From contig JAOAIK010000042.1 of the NCBI GenBank assembly GCA_026414745.1, positions 53,404 through 117,403 on the forward strand: a DNA stretch of 64,000 bases, read 5' to 3'. A program made the position numbers and the translations under genes. Every line of letters starts with the position of its first letter. The stretch's first letter is position 1. The notes below the pieces were generated by a model, which was not told the origin of the DNA, did no database searches, and saw only the letters and a program-made list of their open reading frames with translations. The stretch is from Roseococcus sp. GTDB lineage: Bacteria > Pseudomonadota > Alphaproteobacteria > Acetobacterales > Acetobacteraceae. Positions 28,203-38,631 of this stretch are shown here, one piece after another.

Positions 28203-29254
28203 GCGTCGAGGAATCCCAGGAGGCGACGCGCGGCGGCGTCCCAGGAGAAGAGGGCCGCGCGGGCGCGGCCGGCGGCGATGAGCGCCGCGCGCCGCGCGGG
28301 GGCGGCGGCGAGCAGGGCGATCGCCTCGCCCAGGCTGTCGGGGCGCGCGGGGTCGAACCAGAGCGCCGCCTCGCCGCACACCTCGGGCACCGCGCCCATG
28401 GGGGCGGCGATGACGGGGCAGCCGCACCACATCGCCTCGACCGGCGGCAGGCCGAAGCCCTCGTAGAGCGAGGGGAAGAGCAGGCAGAGCGCGTTCTCGT
28501 AGAGGGCGCGGAGCTCGGCGTCGCTCACCCGGCCGAGCGCGCGCACCTCCTCGGGCGGGCGGCCCTCGGCGCGGAACACGGCGGCATCCTTTGCCCCGGC
28601 GATGGCGAGCACCGCCCCCGCCCCGGCAAGCGCCGCGCGGGCATGGCCGAGCGCGGCGAGGTTCTTGTGCGCCGCCCCCGTCCCCACCACCAGCGCATAG
28701 CGCCCGGGCGCGAGCCCGTGCCGCGCCAGCACGCCGGGATTGGGGGGGACGCGAAGGATGTGCTCGCCCCCCTCCCAGGTCACGCCGATCCGCGCGGGGT
28801 CCAGGCCGAGGTGATGGGCGATGCGCCCGGCCGAGAAATGCGAGACGGAGAGCAGCCGCGCCCCGCGCGCCGCAAGCCCGCGCTGGAGCAGCCGGTACCA
28901 GAGGCGGAACGCCCAGGCGTAGCTGCCCGGCGTGTCGAACACGCCCGCGTCATGGATCACCACCGCCTGGCGGCGCGCGAGCAGCGGCCCCGTGTTGCCG
29001 AGGCCGAGCAGCAGCCCCTCGGCGGCGCGGGGCAGCTCGAGCTGCTCCCAGAACTGCCCGCCGCGGAGGCCCACATGGCGGGGGGCGAGGTGGGGAAAGG
29101 CCTCCAACCCCTCCGCCCCCGGCGGGGCGAGCAGGCGAACCGGCGGCGCCTCGTCCCGCGCGGCCAGCGCGTCGAGAGCGGCGGCCATCTCGCGCGCGTA
29201 GCGCTGCACGCCGGTCAGAGGCTGCGTCAGGAAGCGGCCGTTGAGGGTGATCAT
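28199..29254 (-). CDS. Glycosyltransferase family 4
   Basis: VGTGAAHKNLAAL, LLFPSLYEGFGLPPVEAMWCGCPVIAA. Confidence 0.9.
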   Translation of the reverse strand: MITLNGRFLTQPLTGVQRYAREMAAALDALAARDEAPPVRLLAPPGAEGLEAFPHLAPRHVGLRGGQFWEQLELPRAAEGLLLGLGNTGPLLARRQAVVIHDAGVFDTPGSYAWAFRLWYRLLQRGLAARGARLLSVSHFSAGRIAHHLGLDPARIGVTWEGGEHILRVPPNPGVLARHGLAPGRYALVVGTGAAHKNLAALGHARAALAGAGAVLAIAGAKDAAVFRAEGRPPEEVRALGRVSDAELRALYENALCLLFPSLYEGFGLPPVEAMWCGCPVIAAPMGAVPEVCGEAALWFDPARPDSLGEAIALLAAAPARRAALIAAGRARAALFSWDAAARRLLGFLDA

Positions 29255-30771
29255 GGCCCCAGCGCCTCGCGCAGCCGCCAGGGGCGGCGCAGCAGCGGCC
29301 GCAGCCGCCGGCGCTCCTCGGCCGAAAGGGCGCCGGCCGCCGCGCCCGCCGCCAGCAGCAGCCCGCCCGTCGCCGTGCCGGCGGACCAGGCGCCCTCCGG
29401 CGCCAGGACGGTGGCTGCGAGCGCGGCCAGCGCGGCAAGGCCCGGCGCGGCCAGCGCCCGTGCGGCCGGGGCGGCCGCGGGATAGGCGCGCACCGCGAGC
29501 CAGAGCTTGCCCGCCGCATCGGCCAGCGCGCGCAGCGCCCAGGCCAGCGCCGCGCCCTCGATGCCGAAGCGCCAGAGCAGCAGCGCCGAGAGCGGCAGGA
29601 AGACCGCCACCTGCACCAGGACGAGCTTCGCCGTCAGGTCCGGCCGGCCGATCGCCTCCAGCAGCGCATTGGGCGCATGGGCGAGGCAGGAGAAGAAGAT
29701 GCCGAGGGCGAGCAGCCGCAGCACCGTCCCGCCCTCGGCGGCGAACGCGGCGCCGAGCCAGAGGCGCAGCGCGAACTCCCCGAAGCCCGCGAGGAGCAGG
29801 CAGGGCGGCAGGGTCAGCGCCAGGATCAGCAGCGCGCCGCGCCGCATCAGCCCTGCCGTCGTCTCCGGCAGCAGGCGGAAGGCCGAGGCCATGGGCGGCA
29901 GCAGCGCCTGCGCCACCGCGACGGGGATGATCCACATGCGCAGCACGAGGTCGAGCGGCGTCGCGTAGTGCGCGACGGCGGCGAGCGTCAGCAGCGCGCC
30001 GATCAGGAAGCGGTCGGCGTAGAGCAGCGCCTGGTTCAGCACCGAGGCGAAGGTGAGCCAGCCGCCGATGCGCAGCAGCGGCCAGACGAGGCCGGGCGGG
30101 CCGAGGGCGAGGCGCGGCAGCAGCCCCCGGCACAGCCAGGCGTAGGAGAGGGTGTTGGCGAGCCGGCAGGCCAGCAGCACCAGCATCACCCCCACCAGGC
30201 TCTGCCAGACCAGCAGCACCAGCGCCGGGCCGATGTAGTACATGGCCGCGACCGGGATGGTGGCGAGGTTGGCCGCGCGGAACCGCTGGTGCGCCGCGAG
30301 CACCCCCCACAGCGCCGCGTTGACCACGACGAGCGGCGCGGCGAGGGCGAGCAGGCGGAAGGCGGCCAGCGCCTCCGCCTGCAGGGCGGGGGGCACGTTC
30401 AGCGCCCGGCCGATGAGCCAGGGCAGCCCGGCCCAGAGCGCCGCCGCCCCCAGCCCGGCGAAGAGGCCGAGCGCGAGCAGCGCCGTGCCCACGAGCTTGC
30501 CCGCCTCGGGGTCGGCGCCGCCGGTGCGCGTCATGCGCTCGGAGAGGGCGCGGGTCAGCGCCGGGCCCAGGCCGAGGTCGAAGATGCCGAAGACGCCGAC
30601 GAGCGCGAGCGCCAGCGTGAACAGGCCCCAGCGCTCCAGCCCCATGAGTGCGATCAGCACCGGGGTGAGCAGCAGCGCGAGCAACAGGGGCAGGCCGCGG
30701 CCCAGCGCGTTCCAGAACAGGCCGGAGAGGAGTCGTCCGGCCCCGGCCCGCTCGGCGGCGGAGTCGCTCAT
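29251..30771 (-). CDS. Polysaccharide flippase / oligosaccharide transporter (Wzx-like)
   Basis: 12-14 TM; LFWNALGRGLPLLLALLLTPVLIALMGLERWGLFTLALALVGVFGIFDLGLGPALTR. Confidence 0.87.
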   Translation of the reverse strand: MSDSAAERAGAGRLLSGLFWNALGRGLPLLLALLLTPVLIALMGLERWGLFTLALALVGVFGIFDLGLGPALTRALSERMTRTGGADPEAGKLVGTALLALGLFAGLGAAALWAGLPWLIGRALNVPPALQAEALAAFRLLALAAPLVVVNAALWGVLAAHQRFRAANLATIPVAAMYYIGPALVLLVWQSLVGVMLVLLACRLANTLSYAWLCRGLLPRLALGPPGLVWPLLRIGGWLTFASVLNQALLYADRFLIGALLTLAAVAHYATPLDLVLRMWIIPVAVAQALLPPMASAFRLLPETTAGLMRRGALLILALTLPPCLLLAGFGEFALRLWLGAAFAAEGGTVLRLLALGIFFSCLAHAPNALLEAIGRPDLTAKLVLVQVAVFLPLSALLLWRFGIEGAALAWALRALADAAGKLWLAVRAYPAAAPAARALAAPGLAALAALAATVLAPEGAWSAGTATGGLLLAAGAAAGALSAEERRRLRPLLRRPWRLREALGP

Positions 30772-30852
30772 GCTTGGTTCACCCTGACACTGGCGCGCCT
30801 TCTACCGGCCGGGCGCGCCGCGCGGAACCTTCTCGCTCCCGACCCTGCCGCC

Positions 30853-31590
30853 TCAGACCGCGCCGCGGCGCGAGAGCACGGCGAGCGGCGTGCGCAGCAG
30901 GATGGCGAGGTCACGCCAGATCGAGGGCTGCGCCACATAGGCGACATCCAGCGCCACGCGCTGCGCGTAGCTGGTGTCCGACCGGCCCGAGACCTGCCAC
31001 AGCCCGGTGATGCCGGGCCGGACACTGATGTAGTGCGCCGCCGCCGCGCCGTAGTAGCGGTCGAGCTCCGCCTGGGTGACGGGGCGCGGGCCGACGAGGC
31101 TCATCTCGCCGCGCAGCACGTTGAGGAGCTGCGGCAGCTCGTCCAGCGAGGTGGCGCGCAGGAATCGGCCGACCCGCGTCACGCGCGGATCGTGGCGCAG
31201 CTTGCGCGTGGCCTCCCACTCCGCGCGGGCGGCGGGGTCGGCCGCCAGCAGCGCCTCGAGCCGCGCCTGGCTGTCCACCACCATGGAGCGGAACTTCAGG
31301 CAGCCGAAGGACTGCCCGCCGCGGCCCACGCGCCGATGCGCATAGAAGGCCGGCCCGCCATCGGCGCGCACGAGCAGCGCGAGCAGCAGGAAGACCGGCG
31401 CGAGCAGCAGCAGCAGAGCGCCCGCGCCCAGCAGGTCGAGCGCGCGCTTCAGCGCCGGGCGCAGCCCCTGGCGCCAGGCGCCGTGCGGCGGGGCGGCCAG
31501 CGCCTCGGGCGGCGCATAGCCCGCGCCGATGCGGCTTTCGCGCGCCGCGCTGTCGCGTTGCAGGGACGAAAGAGCGTCCAGGCCCGGCAT
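30853..31590 (-). CDS. Exopolysaccharide sugar transferase (WcaJ/UndPP-glycosyl-1-P transferase type)
   Basis: KRALDLLGAGALLLLLAPVFLL, LKFRSMVVDSQARLE, TSLDELPQLLNVLRGEMSLVGPRP. Confidence 0.92.
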   Translation of the reverse strand: MPGLDALSSLQRDSAARESRIGAGYAPPEALAAPPHGAWRQGLRPALKRALDLLGAGALLLLLAPVFLLLALLVRADGGPAFYAHRRVGRGGQSFGCLKFRSMVVDSQARLEALLAADPAARAEWEATRKLRHDPRVTRVGRFLRATSLDELPQLLNVLRGEMSLVGPRPVTQAELDRYYGAAAAHYISVRPGITGLWQVSGRSDTSYAQRVALDVAYVAQPSIWRDLAILLRTPLAVLSRRGAV

Positions 31591-31827
31591 CTTGCGCCAT
31601 CCGTGACGGGGCCGGTCGTCGCGCCCCATCGGGTTCGTCGCGGCGGGGGAGGGCCCACCCCTCCCTGGCCGCGGGGGCCTTATCCCCTTGGCGGTAGGCG
31701 GCTTTTGGACCCGGTTGGGGCAAGATTGTGGCGGCGCAACAATTCGGAAGCCTGGTGGATCGTTTCAAACCGGCGGGATTCAGCGATTCTCTCGCGGCGC
31801 GTGCATGCCAGGAAAAGCGTCGCGCCG

Positions 31828-32739
31828 TCACAGCCCCTCCGCCGCCCGCGCCAGCCAGTGGGCCGCAATCTCCCGCCGCCGCGCCACCCAGATGCCCCGG
31901 CTGCGCGCCACATGGTCGAGCACCGCCGCCAGCCCCGCCATGCGCCCGGGCCGGCCGATGATGCGCAGGTGCAGGCCGATGGAGAGCATCTTCGGCGCGC
32001 GCGCGCCCTCCTGCAGAAGCCACTCGATGGCGCCGATGCAGTAGCGCGCGAAATCCTCGGCCTGCACGAAGCCGCCGCCCGGGGAAAAGCGCATGTCGTT
32101 GCAGTCGAAGCCGTAGGGGATGATCACATGGCCCGGCGCGTGCAGGCGCGGCAGGTCGTCGTCATAGGCGTCGCTGTCGTAGAGGAAGCCGCCATGCTCC
32201 AGCAGCAGCCGCCGCGTGCTGGGCGAGGCGGCCGAGCGCGTGTGCCAGCCCACCGGCGCCTCGCCTGTCGCGGCGCGGATGGCGGCGACGGTGGCGGCGA
32301 TGACGGCGCGCTCGCTCGCCTCGTCCATGTTGGCGTGGCGTTCCCAGCGCCAGCCATGGGCGCTGACCTCGTGCCCCGCCTCGTGCGGGATGCGCGCGAG
32401 GAAGGGGTTGGCCGCCACCGCCCGCCCGCAGGCCGAGAAGGTGGCCGGCAGCCCGCGCGCGGCGAAGGCGTCGAGGATGCGCCAGAACCCCGCGCGCGCG
32501 CCATAGGCGTAGTGGGTCTCCATGCAGGGGTCGGGCACGCCCTCCACCTCCTCGCGGATCTCGTGCACGCTCTCGTTGCGCGCATCGCCGCTCGCGAGGC
32601 TGAGCTCCGCCCCCTCCTCCACGTTCACCACGAAGCTGAGCGCGAGCCGCGCGCCCCCCGGCCAGCGCGGATCGGGCGGGCGGCGCCCGTAGCCGACAAG
32701 GTCGCGGGTCGTCGGCGGCATTCCTCCGGGCAGCGGCAT
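31828..32739 (-). CDS. Polysaccharide deacetylase family protein (PuuE/allantoinase-like)
   Basis: DLVGYGRRPPDPRWPGGARLALSFVVNVEEGAE; GHEVSAHGWRWERH. Confidence 0.88.
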   Translation of the reverse strand: MPLPGGMPPTTRDLVGYGRRPPDPRWPGGARLALSFVVNVEEGAELSLASGDARNESVHEIREEVEGVPDPCMETHYAYGARAGFWRILDAFAARGLPATFSACGRAVAANPFLARIPHEAGHEVSAHGWRWERHANMDEASERAVIAATVAAIRAATGEAPVGWHTRSAASPSTRRLLLEHGGFLYDSDAYDDDLPRLHAPGHVIIPYGFDCNDMRFSPGGGFVQAEDFARYCIGAIEWLLQEGARAPKMLSIGLHLRIIGRPGRMAGLAAVLDHVARSRGIWVARRREIAAHWLARAAEGL

Positions 32740-32801
32740 GGGGCGTCCTTCGCAGCGGCTGCGCGCGGGTCTAGGAAAGCCGCGACAGAAGGAGAAGCCC
32801 G

Positions 32802-33734
32802 ATGCTGAGCGCCGATGCCAAGGGCGTGTGCGTGATCTGCCCCACCCCCTTCACGCCCGAGGGCGCGCTGGACGAGCGCAGCGCCGCCACCATGACCGAG
32901 GCCTATGCGGCCGCCGGCGCCACGGGCCTGACCATCCTCGGCATCATGGGCGAGGCGCCGAAGCTCGACCAGGAGGAGGCGATGGCGCTGCTCGGCGTGG
33001 TGCTGCGCCATGCGCGGGGGCTGCCGGTGGTCGTGGGCGTCTCCGCGCCCGGCTATGCGCCGATGCGCGCCCTGGCCGCCCGCGCCATGGCGGCCGGCGC
33101 GGCGGGGGTGATGATCGCCCCGCCCTCCGGCCTGCGCGGCGATGACGCCGTGCTGTCCTGGCTCGAGGGCGCGGCCGAGGCCGTGGCCCCCGCCCCCTGG
33201 GTGCTGCAGGACTTCCCGCAGGCGAACGGCGTGCATCTCTCGCCGCGCGTCATCGCCGCCCTCGCGGCCGATCCGCGCTGCGTCATGCTCAAGGCCGAGG
33301 ACTGGCCGGGCCTCGACAAGATCAGCACCCTGACCGGCATGATGGCGCGCGGCGAGATGCGGCGCATCGCCATCGATGGCGGCAATGGCGGCCTCTTCCT
33401 GCCGGAGGAGACGCTGCGCGGCGCCGATGGCGTGATGACCGGCTACGCCTTCCCCGAGATGCTGGTCCGCCTGCGCGCGCTGCTCGCGGAAGGGCAGCGC
33501 GAGGCGGCGATGGACCTCTTCGAGGCGCATCTGCCGCTGATCCGCACCGAGCACCAGCCGGGCCTCGGCCTCGCGGTGCGCAAATACGTGCTGGCGCGGC
33601 GCGGCATCATCGCCCACCCGACGCTGCGCGCGCCCGCGCCGAAGCTCTCGGAGGCGACGCGCGCGGAGGTGGACGCCATGCTCGCCCGCCTCGCCCGGCG
33701 CGACCCCCTCGCGCGCCTGCCGGCGGCGGCATGA
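32802..33734 (+). CDS. Dihydrodipicolinate synthase family protein
   Basis: GVCVICPTPFTPEGALDERS; GATGLTILGIMGEAPKL. Confidence 0.88.
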   Translation: MLSADAKGVCVICPTPFTPEGALDERSAATMTEAYAAAGATGLTILGIMGEAPKLDQEEAMALLGVVLRHARGLPVVVGVSAPGYAPMRALAARAMAAGAAGVMIAPPSGLRGDDAVLSWLEGAAEAVAPAPWVLQDFPQANGVHLSPRVIAALAADPRCVMLKAEDWPGLDKISTLTGMMARGEMRRIAIDGGNGGLFLPEETLRGADGVMTGYAFPEMLVRLRALLAEGQREAAMDLFEAHLPLIRTEHQPGLGLAVRKYVLARRGIIAHPTLRAPAPKLSEATRAEVDAMLARLARRDPLARLPAAA

Positions 33735-34461
33735 CGCTCGCGGGGCGGGTTGCCCTCGTCACCGGCGCGCAGCAGGGCATCGGGGCCGCCATCGCGCAGG
33801 CGCTGGCGCGCGAGGGCGCGCGCGTGGCGGTGAACTGGCTGGACGACGAGGCCGCCGGGCAGGCGGTGGCCGAGGCCTGCGGCGGCATCGCGATCCGCGC
33901 CGATGTGGCGACCGCCGAGGGGCGGGCGCATCTGCAGGCCGAGACCGGGCGGCGCCTGGGTCTGCCCGACATCCTGGTGTGCAACGCCGGCATCTTCCCG
34001 CGCGCGGAGTTCCTCGACCTCACCGAGGCGATGTGGGATGCGGTGCTGGGCGTGAACCTCAAGGCCGCCTGCTTCCAGGCGCAGCTCTTCGCGCGCGCGC
34101 TGGTGGCGGCGGGGCGGCCGGGGGCGGTGCTGACGCTCTCCTCCTCGGCGGTGCGCGGCGATCCGCGCGGGGCGCACTACAGCGCGAGCAAGGCGGGGCT
34201 GCTCGGGCTGACGCGCGCCATGGCGCTTGCCCTCGCGCCGCACCGCATCCGGGTGAACGCCATCGCGCCCGGGCTGACCGACACGGCCCAGCCGAGGGGC
34301 GGGGACCGCGAGGCGGAACTGCAGGAGCGCGCGCGCAGCATCCCGCTCGGCCGCATGGGCCGGCCCGAGGAGATCGCGGAGCTGGCGGCCTTTCTCGCGA
34401 GCGAGCGCGCCGGCTGGATCACCGGCCAAGTTCACCACATCAATGGCGGGATGTGGATGCC

Positions 34462-34465
<4 letters not shown>
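33731..34465 (+). CDS. SDR family oxidoreductase
   Basis: VALVTGAQQGIGAAIAQAL, NAGIFPRAEF, YSASKAGLLGLTRAMA. Confidence 0.92.
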
Positions 34466-34997
<532 letters not shown>

Positions 34998-35001
<4 letters not shown>

Positions 35002-36176
35002 GCCGCCGACGCACCGTGCTGGTGCTGGGCACCACCCAGACCCTGGCCTGGGCAGGCAGCTACTATCTGCCGGCCATTCTCGCGGCGGGGATCGCGCGCG
35101 ATCTCGAGATCGGCACGGCCACCGTCTTCATGGCCCTCTCCATGGCGCTCCTGCTCACCGCCTTCCTGGGCCAGCCCGTGGGGCGGGCGGTGGACGAGCG
35201 TGGCGGGCGAGTGGTGCTCGTTTGCTCCAACATCGTGATGGCGGCGGGCGTGGTGGTGCTGGCGCTGGCCGAGGGGCCAGCCATGCTCTTCGCCGCCTGG
35301 GCGCTGCTTGGGGTCGCGATGGCGATGGGGCTCTACGATCCCGCCTTTGCGACGCTCGCCCGCATCTACGGGAGCGAGGCGCGCGGCGCGATCACCGGCA
35401 TCACGCTGCTGGCGGGCTTTGCCAGCACCATCGGCTGGCCGCTGACGGCGGCGATGGAGGCGGCCTGGGGCTGGCGCGGCGCCTGCCTAGGCTGGGCGGC
35501 CATCCATCTTCTCGTCAGCCTGCCGCTGAACCTGTTTCTTCTGCCGGGGGCCGAGCATCGCGCCGTGGCCGCGGCAAAGGCTCCGCTGCCCGCCGAGGCA
35601 GAGACGGCGCGGGGCACCCGGCACCAAGCCTGGCTGATGGCCTTCGTCTTCTGCGCGAGTTTCTTCACCGCGACCGCTCTCTCCGCGCATCTGCCGGGGC
35701 TGCTGGTGGCGGCGGGCGCGGCGCCGGCGGCCGCCATCGCCGCCGCCGCGCTGCTCGGGCCGGCGCAGGTGGCCGCGCGGGTGCTCGAGTTCACGCTGCT
35801 GCGCCGCGCGCACCCGCTGCTGTCGGCCAAGCTCGCCAGCATCGCCCATCCACTGGGCGCGGTGCTGCTGCTCGCCTTCGGCGCGCCGGTGGCGGCGCTG
35901 TTCGTGCTTCTGCACGGCGGGGGGAATGGGGTGCAGACCATCGTGCGCGGCACCCTGCCGCTCGCGGTGTTCGGCCCCGCTGGCTACGGGGCGCGGCAGG
36001 GGCTGATCGTCGCGCCCTCGCGCTTCTTCGGGGCGCTCGCGCCCGGCCTGTTCGGCCTCGTGATCGCCGCGAGCGGGGCGCAGGCCCTGTGGCTGACCGT
36101 GGCGCTCAACCTCGCCGCCTTCATGGCCCTCTTCTTTCTTCGCGTCGCGCCAGCATCGCCAGCAGCGCCGCGTTGA
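34998..36176 (+). CDS. MFS transporter
   Basis: 12-TM; TTQTLAWAGSYYLPAILAAGIARDL. Confidence 0.88.
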
Positions 36177-36963
36177 AGGCTTCGGGCGCCTCGTAGGCGA
36201 CCCAGTGGCCGGCGCCGGGGATCACCGCCTCCAGCAGCGAGGGATCGGCCTCGCGCAGCACGGCGAGGCGCGCCTCCACCTCCGGCCAGGCCACCGCGTC
36301 GAACTCGCCCCAGATGCCGTTCAGCGGCGCGCGCACCCGCGAGAGCGCGTCGCGCAGGGAGGCGCCGGAGGCGAAGCGGCGCGAGCGCAGCCGCGCATGG
36401 CGCGTGTTCCACTCCTGGATGGCGAGTGCCGTCGCGTCGATGCGCGCCGGGTCGCGGATCATCAGCCGCGCGAGGTTCTCTCGGTGCGCCGCCATCCGCG
36501 CCTCGCCCTCCTTGTCGCGCACCTTCAGCAGCTCGAGCGGCGGGCGCGGCAGGCCGAGCGAGGCGGCGCCGACGAGGGTGAGGCTCGCCACGCGCGCGCC
36601 CTCGATGGCGGCCAGGTGCCCGCCCACATTGGCCCCGAAGGAGAAGCCGCAGAGGTGGTAGCGCCGCGAGGGCCCGAGCAGCGCCACCAGCCCCTCGGCC
36701 AGCGGGATGGCGGCGTCCTCGGGCGTGCCCTCGCCGGGCGGCATGGCGCTCTCGCCCAGGCCCGGGATGTCGGGCGCGAGCACCGTGTAGCGGGCCGCGA
36801 GCGCGGGGATGTTGCGCAGCCAGTGCCGCCAGCTTCCCGAACCGCCATGCAGCAGCACGAGCGGCATGCCCTCGCCCCAGAGGCGCCAGACCGTCTCGCC
36901 CTCGCCGCAGGGGGTGCGGTGCAGCCGCGCGGCGCGCGCGAGGCGCTCGATCTCGTCGGTCAT
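36121..36963 (-). CDS. Alpha/beta hydrolase
   Basis: LVLLHGGSGSWRHW, GFSFGANVGGHLA, PGAGHWVAYEAP. Confidence 0.88.
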   Translation of the reverse strand: MTDEIERLARAARLHRTPCGEGETVWRLWGEGMPLVLLHGGSGSWRHWLRNIPALAARYTVLAPDIPGLGESAMPPGEGTPEDAAIPLAEGLVALLGPSRRYHLCGFSFGANVGGHLAAIEGARVASLTLVGAASLGLPRPPLELLKVRDKEGEARMAAHRENLARLMIRDPARIDATALAIQEWNTRHARLRSRRFASGASLRDALSRVRAPLNGIWGEFDAVAWPEVEARLAVLREADPSLLEAVIPGAGHWVAYEAPEAFNAALLAMLARREERRGP

Positions 36964-37829
36964 GGGCGGGTGCTCCTGCCGCGCCGCGATTCCACGCGCG
37001 CGATCCAGCTCGTGGCGAGGAAGATCACGGCCGCGCCGGCCAGTGTGGAAGGGCTCGGCACCTCGTGGAAGAGGAGGTGGCCGAGCAGCGCGGCCCAGAT
37101 CAGGTCGAGGAACTTCACCGGCTGGGCGCTCGAGATGTCGGCCAGGCGGTAGGCGGTGGTCAGCAGCCAGTGGCCGAGGCTGCCCAGCGCCCCGCAGAGC
37201 AGCACGACCGCCCATTGCCCCGCGCCCGGCGCCTGCCACAGCCAGAGGGCGACAGGCAGGGTGAACAGCGCCACCGTGAGCGCCTGCCAGGCGACGATCA
37301 CCTCCGGCCGGTCATGCCGCGTCAGCGCCTTCGCCATGAGGAAGGAGGCGGCGAAGAGCGGCGCGGAGGCGAGCATGACGAGCAGGTGCTGCCCCCCCGC
37401 GCCCGAGAGCTTCGGCCCGACCACCACCAGCACGCCCGCGAAGCCGAGCAGCGCCGCCGCCCAGCGCTGCCAGAACATCGGCTCCTTCAGGAAGAGGGCG
37501 GCGCCCAGCATGATGAAGATCGGCCCCGTGAAGCCGATGGCCGTCATGTCGGCGAAGGCGATGTGGGGCAGGGCGGCGAACCAGAAGAACAGCGCGATGG
37601 TGTGCACCGCCCCGCGCAGCACCTGCCCGCCCGGCGCCTTGGGCCGATAGGCGGCGAGGCCCGTGCGCCAGATCAGCGGCAGCATGACCACGAGCCCCGC
37701 GGCATAGCGCAGGAACTGCACCTGGAAGGGCGGCAGCTCGCTCGCGAGGCCCCGCAGGTTCGCGTTCAGGGCCGCGAAGACGAAGCCCGCGGCGGCCGCG
37801 AGCGCCATGCCCTGAACCGTGGGGTTCAC
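36960..37829 (-). CDS. DMT/EamA family transporter
   Basis: Tandem EamA; IAFADMTAIGFTGPIFIMLGAALFLKE; GTG start overlapping the upstream gene. Confidence 0.88.
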   Translation of the reverse strand: MNPTVQGMALAAAAGFVFAALNANLRGLASELPPFQVQFLRYAAGLVVMLPLIWRTGLAAYRPKAPGGQVLRGAVHTIALFFWFAALPHIAFADMTAIGFTGPIFIMLGAALFLKEPMFWQRWAAALLGFAGVLVVVGPKLSGAGGQHLLVMLASAPLFAASFLMAKALTRHDRPEVIVAWQALTVALFTLPVALWLWQAPGAGQWAVVLLCGALGSLGHWLLTTAYRLADISSAQPVKFLDLIWAALLGHLLFHEVPSPSTLAGAAVIFLATSWIARVESRRGRSTRP

Positions 37830-38518
37830 CGATCGAGCCAAGCCACCGCGCGGATCGGGCTGCCCGTGCCGCCCGCGATCTTCAGCGGGAAGCCGATGAA
37901 GCGGAAGCGCCCCTGGCCGACCAGCGCCTCCAGGTTGCACAGGCCCTCCATGTGGGTGATGCCGCGGTCGCGGCAGACGTGGTGCACCTCGAAATTGTGC
38001 CGGCCTGGCCGGCCCGGGCTCACCGCCTCCACGCCGAACATGCCGATGCCCTGGTCGCAGAGCCAGTGGGCGCTCTCCTTCGTCAGGCCGGGGAAGTCGG
38101 TCAGCCAGGCCTCGCTGCCCCAGCTGCGCGCGTGGTGCGCCATGTGCAGCAGCACCGTGTCGCCCGGCCGGATCGGCGCGCCGGCCTTCGCCACCGCCTC
38201 CTCGAGGTCGGCGATGGTGATGTCGCTGCGCGGCGGCTTGTGCGAGAGGTCGAGGCAGATGGCTTCGGTGAAGAAGCGCTCGAGCGGCATCTGATCCACA
38301 GTCATCGCGCCCGGGCGCTCGTCGAAATGCACGGGCGCGTCCACATGAGTGCCGGCATGGTCGCCCATGTGCAGCACCAGGGTGGCCGAGGAGAAGGCAT
38401 AGCCCTCGGCCATGCGCTTCTCCGCATGCGTCGAGAAGGGGAACACCTCGATGCTGGGGTGGTTGGGCAGGCGCGGAAGCCGGTGCGTGATGGTGCGCGA
38501 GAGGTCGATGAGGCGCAT
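37826..38518 (-). CDS. Cyclase family protein (arylformamidase/KynB-like metal hydrolase)
   Basis: IDLSRTITHRLP, HMGDHAGTHVDAPVHF. Confidence 0.87.
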   Translation of the reverse strand: MRLIDLSRTITHRLPRLPNHPSIEVFPFSTHAEKRMAEGYAFSSATLVLHMGDHAGTHVDAPVHFDERPGAMTVDQMPLERFFTEAICLDLSHKPPRSDITIADLEEAVAKAGAPIRPGDTVLLHMAHHARSWGSEAWLTDFPGLTKESAHWLCDQGIGMFGVEAVSPGRPGRHNFEVHHVCRDRGITHMEGLCNLEALVGQGRFRFIGFPLKIAGGTGSPIRAVAWLDR

Positions 38519-38631
38519 GGCGGGCCGCTCCTTCGGGGTGCGGGCGCAGCGTGGCGCGCGCCGCGCCCTTGCGGAAGCCCCCGCCGCCCCTACCATCGTC
38601 CGAGGCCCCCTCCGATCCAGGACGCCCCGCG

